Source: Bradyrhizobium sp. 164 | GTDB taxonomy: Bacteria > Pseudomonadota > Alphaproteobacteria > Rhizobiales > Xanthobacteraceae | Assembly (NCBI RefSeq): GCF_023073715.1 | Contig: NZ_JADPKA010000076.1 | Location: forward strand, 32,846 to 96,845 | Direction: 5' to 3' | DNA: 64,000 nt | In this document: positions 1 through 8,104 of the stretch, in pieces | Layout: every line of letters starts with the position of its first letter | Position numbering within the stretch: position 1 is the stretch's first letter | The notes under the pieces: model-generated | Told to the model about the DNA's origin: nothing | The model's database searches: none | The model's input: the letters and a program-made list of their open reading frames with translations, nothing else | Program-made: the position numbers and the translations under genes

Positions 1-93
1 CAGCTCGAGAACACCTCGCGCCTGCGCGAGGCTAGGCGCGACATCGCCCGGATCAAGACCGTCGCCGCGCAGACGCGCGCGAAGAAGAAGTAA
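1..93 (+). CDS. rpmC: 50S ribosomal protein L29, C-terminal part (partial)
   Basis: The window opens inside a reading frame whose last 30 residues (QLENTSRLREARRDIARIKT..., ending AQTRAKKK) match the C-terminal helix of L29. L29 lies near the peptide exit tunnel and helps dock SRP and trigger factor. It sits 13 nt before rpsQ, the universal gene order. The N-terminal half lies outside the window. Confidence 0.93.
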   Translation, partial: QLENTSRLREARRDIARIKTVAAQTRAKKK

Positions 94-106
94 GAGGCTT
101 ACGAAG

Positions 107-355
107 ATGCCGAAACGTACTCTGCAGGGCGTGGTCGTCAGCGACAAGCAAGCCAAGACCATCGTGGTGCGCGTCGACCGCCGCTTCACGCACCCGATCT
201 ACAAGAAGACGATCCGCCGTTCGAAGAACTATCACGCGCACGACGAGAGCAACCAGTTCAAGCCGGGCGACGTGGTGTGGATCGAGGAATCGAAGCCGAT
301 TTCGAAGTTGAAGCGCTGGGTCGTGATCCGGGGCGAGCACAAGAAAAGCGCCTGA
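107..355 (+). CDS. rpsQ: 30S ribosomal protein S17
   Basis: An 82-residue S17, a primary 16S rRNA-binding protein with an OB fold. The start MPKRTLQGVVVSDK and the central block RRSKNYHAHDE are family hallmarks, and the length is typical. The ATG is preceded by GAGGCTTACGAAG, an acceptable ribosome binding site. It lies between rpmC and rplN as in nearly all bacterial spc operons. Confidence 0.98.
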   Translation: MPKRTLQGVVVSDKQAKTIVVRVDRRFTHPIYKKTIRRSKNYHAHDESNQFKPGDVVWIEESKPISKLKRWVVIRGEHKKSA

Positions 356-438
356 TCTGTTGGCTTTAGCCGACCGACTTCAGGGAAATGTTGAGCGCCG
401 GCTGGGCTGGCGCAAAGAGAAGAGGACGAGGTGCATCA

Positions 439-807
439 ATGATTCAGATGCAGACCAACCTCGACGTGGCCGACAATTCTGGCGCACGCCGTGTCATGTG
501 TATCAAGGTGCTCGGAGGCTCCAAGCGCCGCTACGCCACGATCGGCGACATCATCGTCGTCTCGATCAAGGAAGCCATTCCGCGTGGCAAGGTGAAGAAG
601 GGCGACGTGATGAAGGCCGTCGTGGTGCGCGTCCGCAAGGACATCCGCCGCGCCGACGGTTCGGTGATCCGCTTCGACCGCAACGCGGCCGTCCTGATCA
701 ACAACCAGGCCGAGCCGGTCGGGACCCGCATCTTCGGGCCCGTGCCGCGCGAGCTGCGCGCCAAGAACCACATGAAGATCATTTCGCTCGCGCCGGAGGT
801 GCTGTGA
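439..807 (+). CDS. rplN: 50S ribosomal protein L14
   Basis: A 122-residue L14, a subunit-interface protein that contacts the 16S rRNA in bridge B8. MIQMQTNLDVADNSGAR is the conserved start, so the upstream in-frame ATG at 388 is rejected. GGACGAGG lies just before the chosen ATG. The TGA stop overlaps the ATG of rplX (TGATG), which suggests translational coupling. Confidence 0.98.
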   Translation: MIQMQTNLDVADNSGARRVMCIKVLGGSKRRYATIGDIIVVSIKEAIPRGKVKKGDVMKAVVVRVRKDIRRADGSVIRFDRNAAVLINNQAEPVGTRIFGPVPRELRAKNHMKIISLAPEVL

Positions 808-1113
808 TGGCTGCGAAGATCCGCAAGGGCGACAAGGTCGTCGTGCTGACCGGTCGCGACAAGGGCCGGACCGGCGAGGTGTTCGAGGTGCGCCCCGACG
901 CCGGGACCGCGCTCGTGCGCGGCATCAACATGGTCAAGCGTCACCAGAAGCAGACGCAGGCCCAGGAGGGCGGCATCATCTCGAAAGAGGCGCCGATCCA
1001 ACTGTCCAACATCGCGTATGTCGGCAAGGACGGAAAGCCGACCCGCGTCGGATTCAAGATTCTGGCGGACGGCAAGAAGGTCCGCATCGCCAAGAGCTCG
1101 GGAGCTGAGATCG

Positions 1114-1121
<8 letters not shown>
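807..1121 (+). CDS. rplX: 50S ribosomal protein L24
   Basis: A 104-residue L24, an assembly initiator of the large subunit. A KOW motif is visible at about residues 4-32 (IRKGDKVVVLTGRDKGRTGEV). The start overlaps the rplN stop, and the 3' end overlaps the rplE start by 8 nt, giving a tightly packed translational unit. The longer frame open from 360 covers rplN in another frame and is not used. Confidence 0.98.
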
Positions 1122-1671
<550 letters not shown>

Positions 1672-1717
1672 GACGCTGAGCTAAAGCCTCTCAAACGCGG
1701 ATACCCAGGAGCCAAGC

Positions 1718-2023
1718 ATGGCAAAGAAGAGTTCAGTCGAGAAGAACAACCGGCGCAAGCGGATGGTGAAGAACGCCGCCGCCAAGCGCGAGCGGTTGAA
1801 GGCGATCATCGCCGACAAGAAGCTACCGATGGAAGAGCGCTTCGCTGCGACGTTGAAGCTGGCGGAAATGCCGCGCAACTCGTCGGCGACCCGCATCCGT
1901 CTGCGTTGCGAGCTGTCGGGCCGTCCCCGCTCGAACTACCGCAAGAACAAGCTGTCCCGTATCGCGCTGCGCGACCTTGGCTCCAAGGGCATGGTCCCGG
2001 GCCTCGTCAAGTCGAGCTGGTAA
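1718..2023 (+). CDS. rpsN: 30S ribosomal protein S14
   Basis: A 101-residue S14 of the long, zinc-independent class: it lacks the CxxC pairs of the 61-residue Zn form. MAKKSSVEKNNRRK and the C-terminal FRD-like end (ALRDLGSKGMVPGLVKSSW) are typical. S14 assembles late into the 30S head. CCAGGAGCCAAGC precedes the ATG. Confidence 0.98.
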   Translation: MAKKSSVEKNNRRKRMVKNAAAKRERLKAIIADKKLPMEERFAATLKLAEMPRNSSATRIRLRCELSGRPRSNYRKNKLSRIALRDLGSKGMVPGLVKSSW

Positions 2024-2037
2024 GGAGGGTCGTTTAG

Positions 2038-2436
2038 ATGTCTACGCACGATCCAATCAGCGATCTGATCACCCGCATCCGCAACGCGCAGATGCGCTCC
2101 AAGACCAAGGTCTCCACGCCTGGCTCGAAGATGCGCGAGAACGTGCTCGAGGTGCTGAAGTCCGAGGGCTACATCCGCGGTTACGCCACGCTTGAGCATC
2201 CCTCGGGCCGCAGCGAGATCGAGATCGAGCTGAAGTATTTCGACGGCGAGCCCGTCATCCGCGAGATCGAACGGGTCTCCAAGCCGGGGCGTCGTGTCTA
2301 CGCCTCGGTGAAGGCTCTGCCGCGGGTCAACAACGGACTCGGCATTTCGGTGTTGTCGACGCCGAAGGGGATTATGGCCGACCACAGCGCGCGCGACGCG
2401 AATGTGGGCGGCGAAGTCCTCTTCACGGTGTTCTGA
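2038..2436 (+). CDS. rpsH: 30S ribosomal protein S8
   Basis: A 132-residue S8 that binds helix 21 of 16S rRNA and in enterobacteria represses the spc operon. MSTHDPISDLITRIRNAQ is the conserved start, and the C-terminal block GISVLSTPKGIMADHSAR is a family signature. TAAGGAGGGTCG gives a near-perfect Shine-Dalgarno site. No obvious S8-target mimic was recognised upstream of rplE by eye. Confidence 0.98.
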   Translation: MSTHDPISDLITRIRNAQMRSKTKVSTPGSKMRENVLEVLKSEGYIRGYATLEHPSGRSEIEIELKYFDGEPVIREIERVSKPGRRVYASVKALPRVNNGLGISVLSTPKGIMADHSARDANVGGEVLFTVF

Positions 2437-2452
2437 GAAGGATTTTTGATCC

Positions 2453-2986
2453 ATGTCACGTGTTGGCAAAAGGCCTGTAGCGGTTCCGTCGGGCGTTACC
2501 GCGACCGTTGATGGGCAGACCGTCAAGATGAAGGGGCCGAAGGGCCAGCTTCAGTTCGTCGTCCATGACGACGTCGAGGTGAAGCTCGAGAGCGGCGAGA
2601 TCAAGGTCAAGCCGCGGTTCGAGACCAATCGCGCGCGGGCGCTGTACGGCACCGCTCGCGCTCAGGTCGCGAACCTCGTCGAGGGCGTCACCAAGGGCTT
2701 CGAGAAGAAGCTCGAGATCACCGGCGTCGGCTACCGCGCCGCGATGCAGGGCAAGAACCTGCAGCTTGCGCTCGGTTACAGCCACGACGTGATCTATCCG
2801 ATCCCGGAAGGGATCACGATCACCGTGCCGAAGCCGACCGAGATCACGGTGACCGGCAGCGACGTCCAGCGCGTTGGCCAGGTCGCAGCCGAGATCCGCG
2901 GCTATCGCCCGCCGGAGCCCTATAAGGGCAAAGGCGTGAAGTATGTTGGCGAATTCATCTTCCGCAAGGAAGGCAAGAAGAAGTAA
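2453..2986 (+). CDS. rplF: 50S ribosomal protein L6
   Basis: A 177-residue L6 near the GTPase centre of the 50S subunit. It shows the duplicated L6 fold; the start MSRVGKRPV and the C-terminal signature PEPYKGKGVKYVGEFIFRK are diagnostic. AGAAGGATTTTTGATCC precedes the ATG. It is followed by rplR after 10 nt. Confidence 0.98.
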   Translation: MSRVGKRPVAVPSGVTATVDGQTVKMKGPKGQLQFVVHDDVEVKLESGEIKVKPRFETNRARALYGTARAQVANLVEGVTKGFEKKLEITGVGYRAAMQGKNLQLALGYSHDVIYPIPEGITITVPKPTEITVTGSDVQRVGQVAAEIRGYRPPEPYKGKGVKYVGEFIFRKEGKKK

Positions 2987-2996
2987 CGGAGCCGTC

Positions 2997-3359
2997 ATGT
3001 CGAAAGCCAAGGTTACGAATGCCCGGCGCAAGCGGAGTGTGCGGCTGAAGCTGCGCCGCTCCGGTGGTGGCCGTCCGCGCCTGTCGGTGTTCCGCTCGTC
3101 CAAGCACATCTACGCCCAGGTCATCGACGACCTGAAGGGCGAGACGCTGGCCTCTGCCTCTTCGCTCGAGAAGTCGATGCGGGACGGCGGCAAGACCGGC
3201 GCCGACATCGATGCGGCGAAGGCGGTCGGCAAGCTGCTGGCGGAGCGCGCTGCCGAGAAGGGCGTCAAGGAAGTCGTGTTCGATCGCGGCAGCTATCTCT
3301 ATCACGGGCGCGTCAAGGCTCTTGCCGACGCCGCGCGTGAGAGTGGGCTGAGCTTCTAA
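2997..3359 (+). CDS. rplR: 50S ribosomal protein L18
   Basis: A 120-residue L18, a 5S rRNA-binding protein. The basic N-terminus (MSKAKVTNARRKRSVRLKLRR), RLSVFRSSKHIYAQVIDD and the C-terminal FDRGSYLYHGRVKALADAARE are family hallmarks. The first ATG after the rplF stop gives the normal length, so a start inside rplF at 2943 is rejected. Confidence 0.98.
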   Translation: MSKAKVTNARRKRSVRLKLRRSGGGRPRLSVFRSSKHIYAQVIDDLKGETLASASSLEKSMRDGGKTGADIDAAKAVGKLLAERAAEKGVKEVVFDRGSYLYHGRVKALADAARESGLSF

Positions 3360-3406
3360 CAGAATTTGAGGATTGAGGCGCAAGCCTCTGAAGGATTGGA
3401 AAAACC

Positions 3407-4003
3407 ATGGCAGCTGAACGCGAACAACGTGGTGGACGCGATCAACGCGGCGGCGGACGTGAACGCAGGGAGCGCGAGGAGCGCGACAGCGAGTTCGTCG
3501 ACAAGCTCGTCCACATCAACCGCGTGGCCAAGGTCGTCAAGGGCGGCAAGCGCTTCGGTTTCGCAGCGCTGGTCGTGATCGGCGATCAGAAGGGCCGCGC
3601 CGGCTTCGGTCACGGCAAGGCGCGCGAAGTGCCTGAGGCGATCCGCAAGGCGACCGAATCCGCCAAGCGCAACCTGACTCGCGTGTCGCTGCGCGAGGGC
3701 CGCACGCTCCATCACGACATCGCCGGCCGTCATGGCGCGGGCCGTGTCTACCTGCGTGCCGCCCCGGCCGGCACCGGCATCATCGCCGGTGGCCCGATGC
3801 GCGCCGTGTTCGAGACGCTCGGCGTCCAGGACGTGGTGGCGAAGTCGATCGGCTCGTCGAACCCGTACAACATGGTTCGCGCCACCTTCGACGCGCTGAA
3901 GCATCAGGATTCGCCGCGCTCGGTTGCTGCCCGCCGCAACATCAAGGTGTCCACCCTCCAGTCCCGTCGTATCGGCGGTGACGCCGAGGCGACTGCCGAC
4001 TAA
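3407..4003 (+). CDS. rpsE: 30S ribosomal protein S5
   Basis: A 198-residue S5, about 30 residues longer than the E. coli protein. S5 contributes to decoding accuracy and mRNA helicase activity. The dsRBD-like region (LVHINRVAKVVKGGKRF) and the glycine-rich loop VYLRAAPAGTGIIAGG are clear. The extra N-terminal 28 residues are Arg/Gly/Glu-rich and probably disordered. Similar extensions are common in alphaproteobacteria. Confidence 0.98.
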   Translation: MAAEREQRGGRDQRGGGRERREREERDSEFVDKLVHINRVAKVVKGGKRFGFAALVVIGDQKGRAGFGHGKAREVPEAIRKATESAKRNLTRVSLREGRTLHHDIAGRHGAGRVYLRAAPAGTGIIAGGPMRAVFETLGVQDVVAKSIGSSNPYNMVRATFDALKHQDSPRSVAARRNIKVSTLQSRRIGGDAEATAD

Positions 4004-4028
4004 CGGAAGCTTTTCGGAGTAGACTCCC

Positions 4029-4223
4029 ATGGCCAAGGCCGCAAAGACGATCAAGCTCGAGCAGACCGGCAGCGCGATCCGCCGCCATCACTCGCAGCGC
4101 TCGACGCTGATCGGGCTCAAGCTCAACAAGATCGGGCGCACCAGCGAACTGCCGGATACCCCGGCCGTTCGCGGCATGATCGAGAAGGTTCACCATCTCG
4201 TCCGCATCGTCGACGAGAAGTAA
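4029..4223 (+). CDS. rpmD: 50S ribosomal protein L30
   Basis: A 64-residue L30. The core RRHHSQRSTLIGLKLNKIGR and the C-terminal GMIEKVHHLVRIVDE match the family. It lies between rpsE and rplO as expected. The stop is followed at once by a palindromic repeat that separates it from rplO. Confidence 0.97.
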   Translation: MAKAAKTIKLEQTGSAIRRHHSQRSTLIGLKLNKIGRTSELPDTPAVRGMIEKVHHLVRIVDEK

Positions 4224-4229
4224 GAAGCG

Positions 4230-4279
4230 GCGCAGGATCCCGAAAAGCGGGCACCCGGTTTTCGGTGAAGATCGTGCGC
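4230..4279. repeat. Short copy of a dispersed palindromic repeat (GATC-CCGAAAA class)
   Basis: Outer arms GCGCAGGATC and GATCGTGCGC flank an inner inverted pair CCGAAAA/TTTTCGG. The layout resembles the longer copies at 4882-4949 and 22219-22290. Known rhizobial intergenic palindromes have this general organisation. Here the copy fills almost the whole rpmD-rplO gap, so it must be transcribed within the spc mRNA. Confidence 0.7.
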
Positions 4280-4299
4280 AAGACACAAGGAGAAGGGCG

Positions 4300-4785
4300 A
4301 TGAAGCTCAGCGATATCGCCGACAACGCCGGCTCGCGCAAGAAGCGTATGCGCGTCGGCCGCGGCATCGGTTCGGGCAAGGGCAAGCAGTCGGGCCGCGG
4401 CGGCAAGGGCCAGACCGCGCGTTCGGGCGTGCGCATCAAGGGTTTCGAAGGCGGCCAGATGCCCATGCATCGCCGTCTGCCCAAGCGCGGCTTCAACAAC
4501 ATCTTCCGCGTCGAGTTCGCCGAGATCAATCTCGACCGGCTCCAGGAGGCAGTCGATGCCAAGAAGATCGACGCCGGCAGCGTCGTGAACGTCGAGGCGC
4601 TGGTGAAGGGCGGCGTGCTGCGCCGCGCCAAGGGCGGTCTGCGGCTGCTCGGCCGCGGCGAGCTCAAGTCCAAGCTCAACATCGAAGCGCATGGCGCCTC
4701 CAAGACCGCGATCGCGGCGGTCGAGAAGGCCGGCGGTTCGGTGAAGATCCTCGCCCCTGCCAAGGAAGAAGGCGAGGCGGCGTAA
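4300..4785 (+). CDS. rplO: 50S ribosomal protein L15
   Basis: A 161-residue L15, a late 50S assembly protein. MKLSDIADNAGSRKKRMRVGRGIGSG, the glycine-rich block KGKQSGRGGKGQTARSGV and the motif GFEGGQMP are diagnostic. ACAAGGAGAAGGGCG is a strong ribosome binding site. Repeat elements lie on both sides of the gene. Confidence 0.98.
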   Translation: MKLSDIADNAGSRKKRMRVGRGIGSGKGKQSGRGGKGQTARSGVRIKGFEGGQMPMHRRLPKRGFNNIFRVEFAEINLDRLQEAVDAKKIDAGSVVNVEALVKGGVLRRAKGGLRLLGRGELKSKLNIEAHGASKTAIAAVEKAGGSVKILAPAKEEGEAA

Positions 4786-4881
4786 CAACTGCGTCATTGG
4801 CCCGCGCCTCGCGGGCCTTTACGCATGCGGGACGATGGACTTATCGGAGCCGAGCCCCAGATAATGTCCGGCGTCCGCTAA

Positions 4882-4949
4882 AGCATGATCGGGACCCGAA
4901 GGACCGCGTTAACGCAAAGTGTGAAGCGGTTTTCCGAGAAGATCATGCT
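4882..4949. repeat. Full copy of a dispersed palindromic repeat (AGCATGATC family)
   Basis: Bounded by perfect inverted ends AGCATGATC (4882-4890) and GATCATGCT (4941-4949). The internal part GGACCGCGTTAACGCAAAGT is almost identical to 22219-22290 (GGACCGCGTTAGCGCAAAGT). Such elements are abundant in Bradyrhizobium-type genomes (general knowledge). The position between rplO and secY means the element is co-transcribed with the spc operon or splits it. Confidence 0.85.
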
Positions 4950-4961
4950 GAAAACGACAAT

Positions 4962-5004
4962 CTAGAGCGCGACGGTGAGGCATCCTGATCTCATCGCGCT
5001 TTAG
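4962..5004. repeat. Inverted repeat linked to the preceding palindromic element
   Basis: CTAGAGCGCGA (4962-4972) faces TCGCGCTTTAG (4994-5004), a near-perfect 11-bp stem with a 21-nt loop. It lies directly after the AGCATGATC repeat and before the secY ribosome binding site. The sequence type (TAGAGCGCGA... TCGCGCTTTA) is a common companion of these repeats, in my experience. Whether it acts as terminator, processing site or neither cannot be told. Confidence 0.55.
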
Positions 5005-5057
5005 AGTAGCCCGGCCGCGGGCATGACGGCGCAACAGGCGGCGGGAGAAAGTCCAAG

Positions 5058-6389
5058 ATGGTCTCTGCAGCGGAACAACTGGCAGCCAATCTCAATTTCG
5101 GCGCGTTCGCCAAGGCCGACGAACTGAAGAAGCGCATCTGGTTCACTCTGGGTGCGCTGCTCGTTTATCGGCTCGGCACCTACATCCCGCTGCCCGGCAT
5201 CGATCCCAACATCTGGGAGCAGGTGTTCCGGTCCCAGGCGGGCGGCATCCTCGGCATGTTCAACATGTTCGCCGGCGGTGGCATCCACCGCATGGCGATC
5301 TTCGCCCTGAACATCATGCCGTATATCTCGGCCTCGATCATCATCCAGCTCCTGACCACCGTCTCACCGCAGCTTGAGGCGCTGAAGAAGGAAGGCGAGG
5401 CCGGCCGCAAGACGCTGAACCAGTACACCCGCTATCTCACCGTCATCCTGGCCGCGTTCCAGTCCTACGGCATCGCGGTGGGCCTCGAGGGCGCCGGCAA
5501 CGTCGTCAGCGAGCCTGGCCTATTCTTCCGCCTGTCCACGGCGATCACACTGACCGGCGGCACCATGTTCCTGATGTGGCTCGGCGAGCAGATCACCTCG
5601 CGCGGCATCGGCAACGGCATCTCGCTGATCATTCTCGCCGGCATCGTCGCCGAGCTGCCCGCGGCGCTCGCCAATATGCTCGAGCTCGGCCGTCAGGGTG
5701 CGATGTCGACCGGTCTGATCCTGGTCGTCATCATCATGGCGGTCGCCGTGATCGCCTTCATCGTGTTCATGGAGCGCGCGCAGCGCCGCCTGCTGATCCA
5801 GTATCCGAAGCGTCAGGTCGGCAACAAGATGTTCGAGGGCCAGTCCTCACATCTGCCGCTCAAGCTCAACACCTCGGGCGTGATCCCGCCGATCTTCGCG
5901 TCCTCGCTGCTGCTGCTGCCGACCACGGTGGCGAACTTCAACGCCGGCAGCGGACCGGAATGGTTCCAGTGGATCACCACCCAGCTCGGCCACGGCCGTC
6001 CGCTGTTCCTGATCATGTATCTGGCGCTGATCGTTTTCTTCGCCTTCTTCTACACCGCGATCGTGTTCAACCCGACCGAGACCGCGGACAATCTGAAGAA
6101 GCACGGCGGCTTCATTCCGGGCATCCGTCCCGGCGAGCGCACCGCCGAATATATCGACTACGTGCTGTCACGCATCACCGTGCTCGGCGCGATTTATCTG
6201 GCGATCGTCTGCTTGATTCCGGAGATCCTGATCTCCTACGCCTCGGTGCCGTTCTACTTCGGCGGCACCTCGCTGCTGATCGTCGTCAGCGTCACCATGG
6301 ACACCGTGGCGCAGGTGCAGGGCTATCTGCTGGCGCATCAGTACGAAGGCCTGATCCGCAAGTCGAAGCTGCGCGGCCGCCGCCGCTAA
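5058..6389 (+). CDS. secY: Protein translocase subunit SecY
   Basis: A 443-residue SecY, the pore of the inner-membrane Sec translocon (partners SecE and SecG), exporting most of the signal-peptide proteins listed here. About ten membrane segments are visible. Hallmarks are YRLGTYIPLPGI near the N-terminus, the segment FALNIMPYISASIIIQLLT and the cytoplasmic loop KRQVGNKMFEGQSSHLPLK. GGCGGGAGAAAG precedes the ATG. It lies after rplO and before adk, the standard order. Confidence 0.98.
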   Translation: MVSAAEQLAANLNFGAFAKADELKKRIWFTLGALLVYRLGTYIPLPGIDPNIWEQVFRSQAGGILGMFNMFAGGGIHRMAIFALNIMPYISASIIIQLLTTVSPQLEALKKEGEAGRKTLNQYTRYLTVILAAFQSYGIAVGLEGAGNVVSEPGLFFRLSTAITLTGGTMFLMWLGEQITSRGIGNGISLIILAGIVAELPAALANMLELGRQGAMSTGLILVVIIMAVAVIAFIVFMERAQRRLLIQYPKRQVGNKMFEGQSSHLPLKLNTSGVIPPIFASSLLLLPTTVANFNAGSGPEWFQWITTQLGHGRPLFLIMYLALIVFFAFFYTAIVFNPTETADNLKKHGGFIPGIRPGERTAEYIDYVLSRITVLGAIYLAIVCLIPEILISYASVPFYFGGTSLLIVVSVTMDTVAQVQGYLLAHQYEGLIRKSKLRGRRR

Positions 6390-6406
6390 GCGCAGCGTCC
6401 CCCGAA

Positions 6407-6426
6407 GGCGGCGCGATTGCGCCGCC
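6407..6426 (+). terminator. Hairpin after secY
   Basis: GGCGGCGC (6407-6414), a GATT loop, then GCGCCGCC (6419-6426): a perfect 8-bp GC stem 18 nt after the secY stop. No T-run follows, so it is more likely a pause, 3'-end protection or processing structure than a factor-independent terminator. Confidence 0.45.
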
Positions 6427-6534
6427 GATTCGCTCCGCCAGCAACACGCGGCGCCTGCACGGCAGCAGCAGCCATTCGGTCATATCGGCAGAGCTGTTCT
6501 CACAGCAGCACAATCACTGATTTCAAAGCCCTTC

Positions 6535-6564
6535 TTGGCGACAGCCCATCCGCTCCCCTATGAT
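6535..6564 (+). promoter_or_regulatory. Candidate sigma-70-type promoter for adk
   Basis: TTGGCG at 6535-6540 and TATGAT at 6559-6564 are 18 bp apart and match the TTGACA and TATAAT boxes at 4/6 and 5/6. They lie in the 273-bp secY-adk gap, about 100 bp before the adk ATG. This would let adk and perhaps the alpha operon be transcribed independently of spc. Support is by consensus match only. Confidence 0.4.
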
Positions 6565-6662
6565 GTGGGTAGCGGTGCAGCGCCGATTATGGTTTGCACT
6601 GTCCTTGATCTTCAAACACAGGTGCGCGACGTATCGCTCACCAATCCGGGGGGCGTACGCCG

Positions 6663-7532
6663 ATGAGAATTATACTTCTGGGACCGCCGGGGTCGGGCAA
6701 GGGGACCCAGGCGCAGCTGCTGGTGCAGCGCTATGGCATCGTCCAGCTCTCGACCGGCGAGATGCTGCGCGCGGCCGTTGCGGCAGGAACGCCGGTCGGG
6801 CTGAAGGCCAAGGAGATCATGGCGAGTGGCGGCCTCGTGCCCGACGAGGTCGTGGTCGGAATCATCTCCGACCGCATCGACCAGCCGGATGCCAAGAACG
6901 GTTTCATCCTCGACGGTTTCCCACGCACCGTGCCGCAGGCCGAGGCGCTGGACGAGCTGCTCAAGCGCAAGCATCTCAAGCTCGATGCCGTGATCGAGCT
7001 GCGTGTCAACGAGAGCGCACTCCTGAACCGCGTCGAGACCCGCGTCGCCCAGATGCGCGAGCGCGGGGAGGAGGTCCGGGTCGACGACACCCCGGAGGTC
7101 CTGACCAAGCGCCTCGCCAGCTACCGCAGCCAGACGGAACCGCTGATTCACTACTATTCCGAGCGGCGGAAGCTCTCGACCATCGACGGCATGATGGCCA
7201 TCGACGAGGTCACCCGTGCCATCCACCGCCAGCTCCTGGCGCTCGGGGCGGTCGAGCCCAAGACCCACGGCAAGACGCATGCCCGCAGCGCGGCCAAGGC
7301 TGCGCCGGCCAAGAAGGCGAAGACAGCGAAGACAGCGGCCAAAAAGCCGGCAAAAACGGCCAAAAAGGCGGCCAATTCCGCTAAAAAGGCCGCCAAGAAA
7401 GCCCTGAAGAGCGCCGGGAAGGCCACCCGGAAGACAGCAAAGAAGGCGACCAGGAAGACTGCCAAGAAGGCCGTCAAGAAGGGTGCCAAAAAGGCCGCAA
7501 AAAAGGTCACGAAAAAGCGAGCCAAACGCTAG
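6663..7532 (+). CDS. adk: Adenylate kinase with C-terminal histone H1-like Lys/Ala tail
   Basis: Interconverts 2 ADP with ATP and AMP in the cytoplasm. Residues 1-195 form a complete short-LID adenylate kinase: P-loop GPPGSGKGT (8-16), STGEMLRA (30-37), DGFPRT (84-89) and a LID of only about ten residues with no zinc cysteines. Residues 206-289 are unusual, made of repeated KKAAKK, KTAKKA and TRKTAK units with almost no acidic residues, like eukaryotic or bacterial H1-type tails. The whole protein has 289 residues against about 190-217 for the family. The tail is in frame with no internal stop and shares the window's GC-rich codon use, so it is not a read-through artefact. A nucleic-acid or ribosome tethering role is inference. 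Confidence 0.96.
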   Translation: MRIILLGPPGSGKGTQAQLLVQRYGIVQLSTGEMLRAAVAAGTPVGLKAKEIMASGGLVPDEVVVGIISDRIDQPDAKNGFILDGFPRTVPQAEALDELLKRKHLKLDAVIELRVNESALLNRVETRVAQMRERGEEVRVDDTPEVLTKRLASYRSQTEPLIHYYSERRKLSTIDGMMAIDEVTRAIHRQLLALGAVEPKTHGKTHARSAAKAAPAKKAKTAKTAAKKPAKTAKKAANSAKKAAKKALKSAGKATRKTAKKATRKTAKKAVKKGAKKAAKKVTKKRAKR

Positions 7533-7680
7533 CAGCGGTTGACGAGCGCCCCCGGAATCCCCTAATAAGCCCCGCATCCAAGTCGGATAGTTTCAGACGA
7601 TGCCGGGCCCCAGGAAGACCGGGGGTGGGCGTCGTGTTCGCGTTTGTGAACACCTGCCCGAGAACACAAGCACTTAAAGC

Positions 7681-7700
7681 CCGATCCTGACGAGGATCGG
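7681..7700 (+). promoter_or_regulatory. Perfect hairpin immediately upstream of the rpsM ribosome binding site
   Basis: CCGATCCT (7681-7688), loop GACG, AGGATCGG (7693-7700): an 8-bp perfect stem. The rpsM ribosome binding site (ATAGGAGAGAAGG) starts three bases later and the GTG start is at 7718. There is no T-run. The position suits translational control of the alpha operon, but by eye it does not match the enterobacterial S4-binding pseudoknot. Confidence 0.5.
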
Positions 7701-7717
7701 CGATAGGAGAGAAGGCC

Positions 7718-8086
7718 GTGGCCCGTATTGCCGGCGTGAACATTCCCACCAACAAGCGCGCGCTGATCGCGCTCCAGTATATCCATGGCATCGGCCCGAA
7801 GATCGCCAGTGAGATCCTGGAGAAGGTGAAGATCCCCGCGGATCGTCGCGTCAATCAGCTCAGCGACGCCGAAGTGCTCCAGATCCGCGAAGTGATCGAC
7901 CGCGACTATCTCGTCGAGGGCGATCTGCGTCGTGAGGTCGGTATCAACATCAAGCGTCTGATGGACCTCGGCTGCTATCGCGGCCTGCGTCATCGTCGCG
8001 GTCTGCCGGTGCGCGGTCAGCGCACTCATACCAACGCGCGCACGCGCAAGGGCCCGGCGAAGGCCATCGCCGGCAAGAAGAAGTAA
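7718..8086 (+). CDS. rpsM: 30S ribosomal protein S13
   Basis: A 122-residue S13 that contacts the P-site tRNA and forms bridges B1a and B1b. MARIAGVNIPTNKR, ALQYIHGIG and the C-terminal RHRRGLPVRGQRTHTNARTR are diagnostic. The start codon is GTG, preceded by GGAGAGAAGG. First gene of the alpha-type operon; adk, not rpmJ, precedes it, as in many alphaproteobacteria. Confidence 0.98.
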   Translation: MARIAGVNIPTNKRALIALQYIHGIGPKIASEILEKVKIPADRRVNQLSDAEVLQIREVIDRDYLVEGDLRREVGINIKRLMDLGCYRGLRHRRGLPVRGQRTHTNARTRKGPAKAIAGKKK

Positions 8087-8104
8087 GTTTTCGCAGCCAA
8101 TCGC

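Noticed and set aside
4797..4988. 63-residue frame downstream of rplO
   Set aside because: Lies within the palindromic repeat and has no ribosome binding site; treated as repeat DNA.
5576..6520. Long open frame (about 314 residues) over the 3' half of secY
   Set aside because: Different frame within a certain SecY gene; the Arg/Ala/His-rich translation is typical of GC-rich shadow frames.
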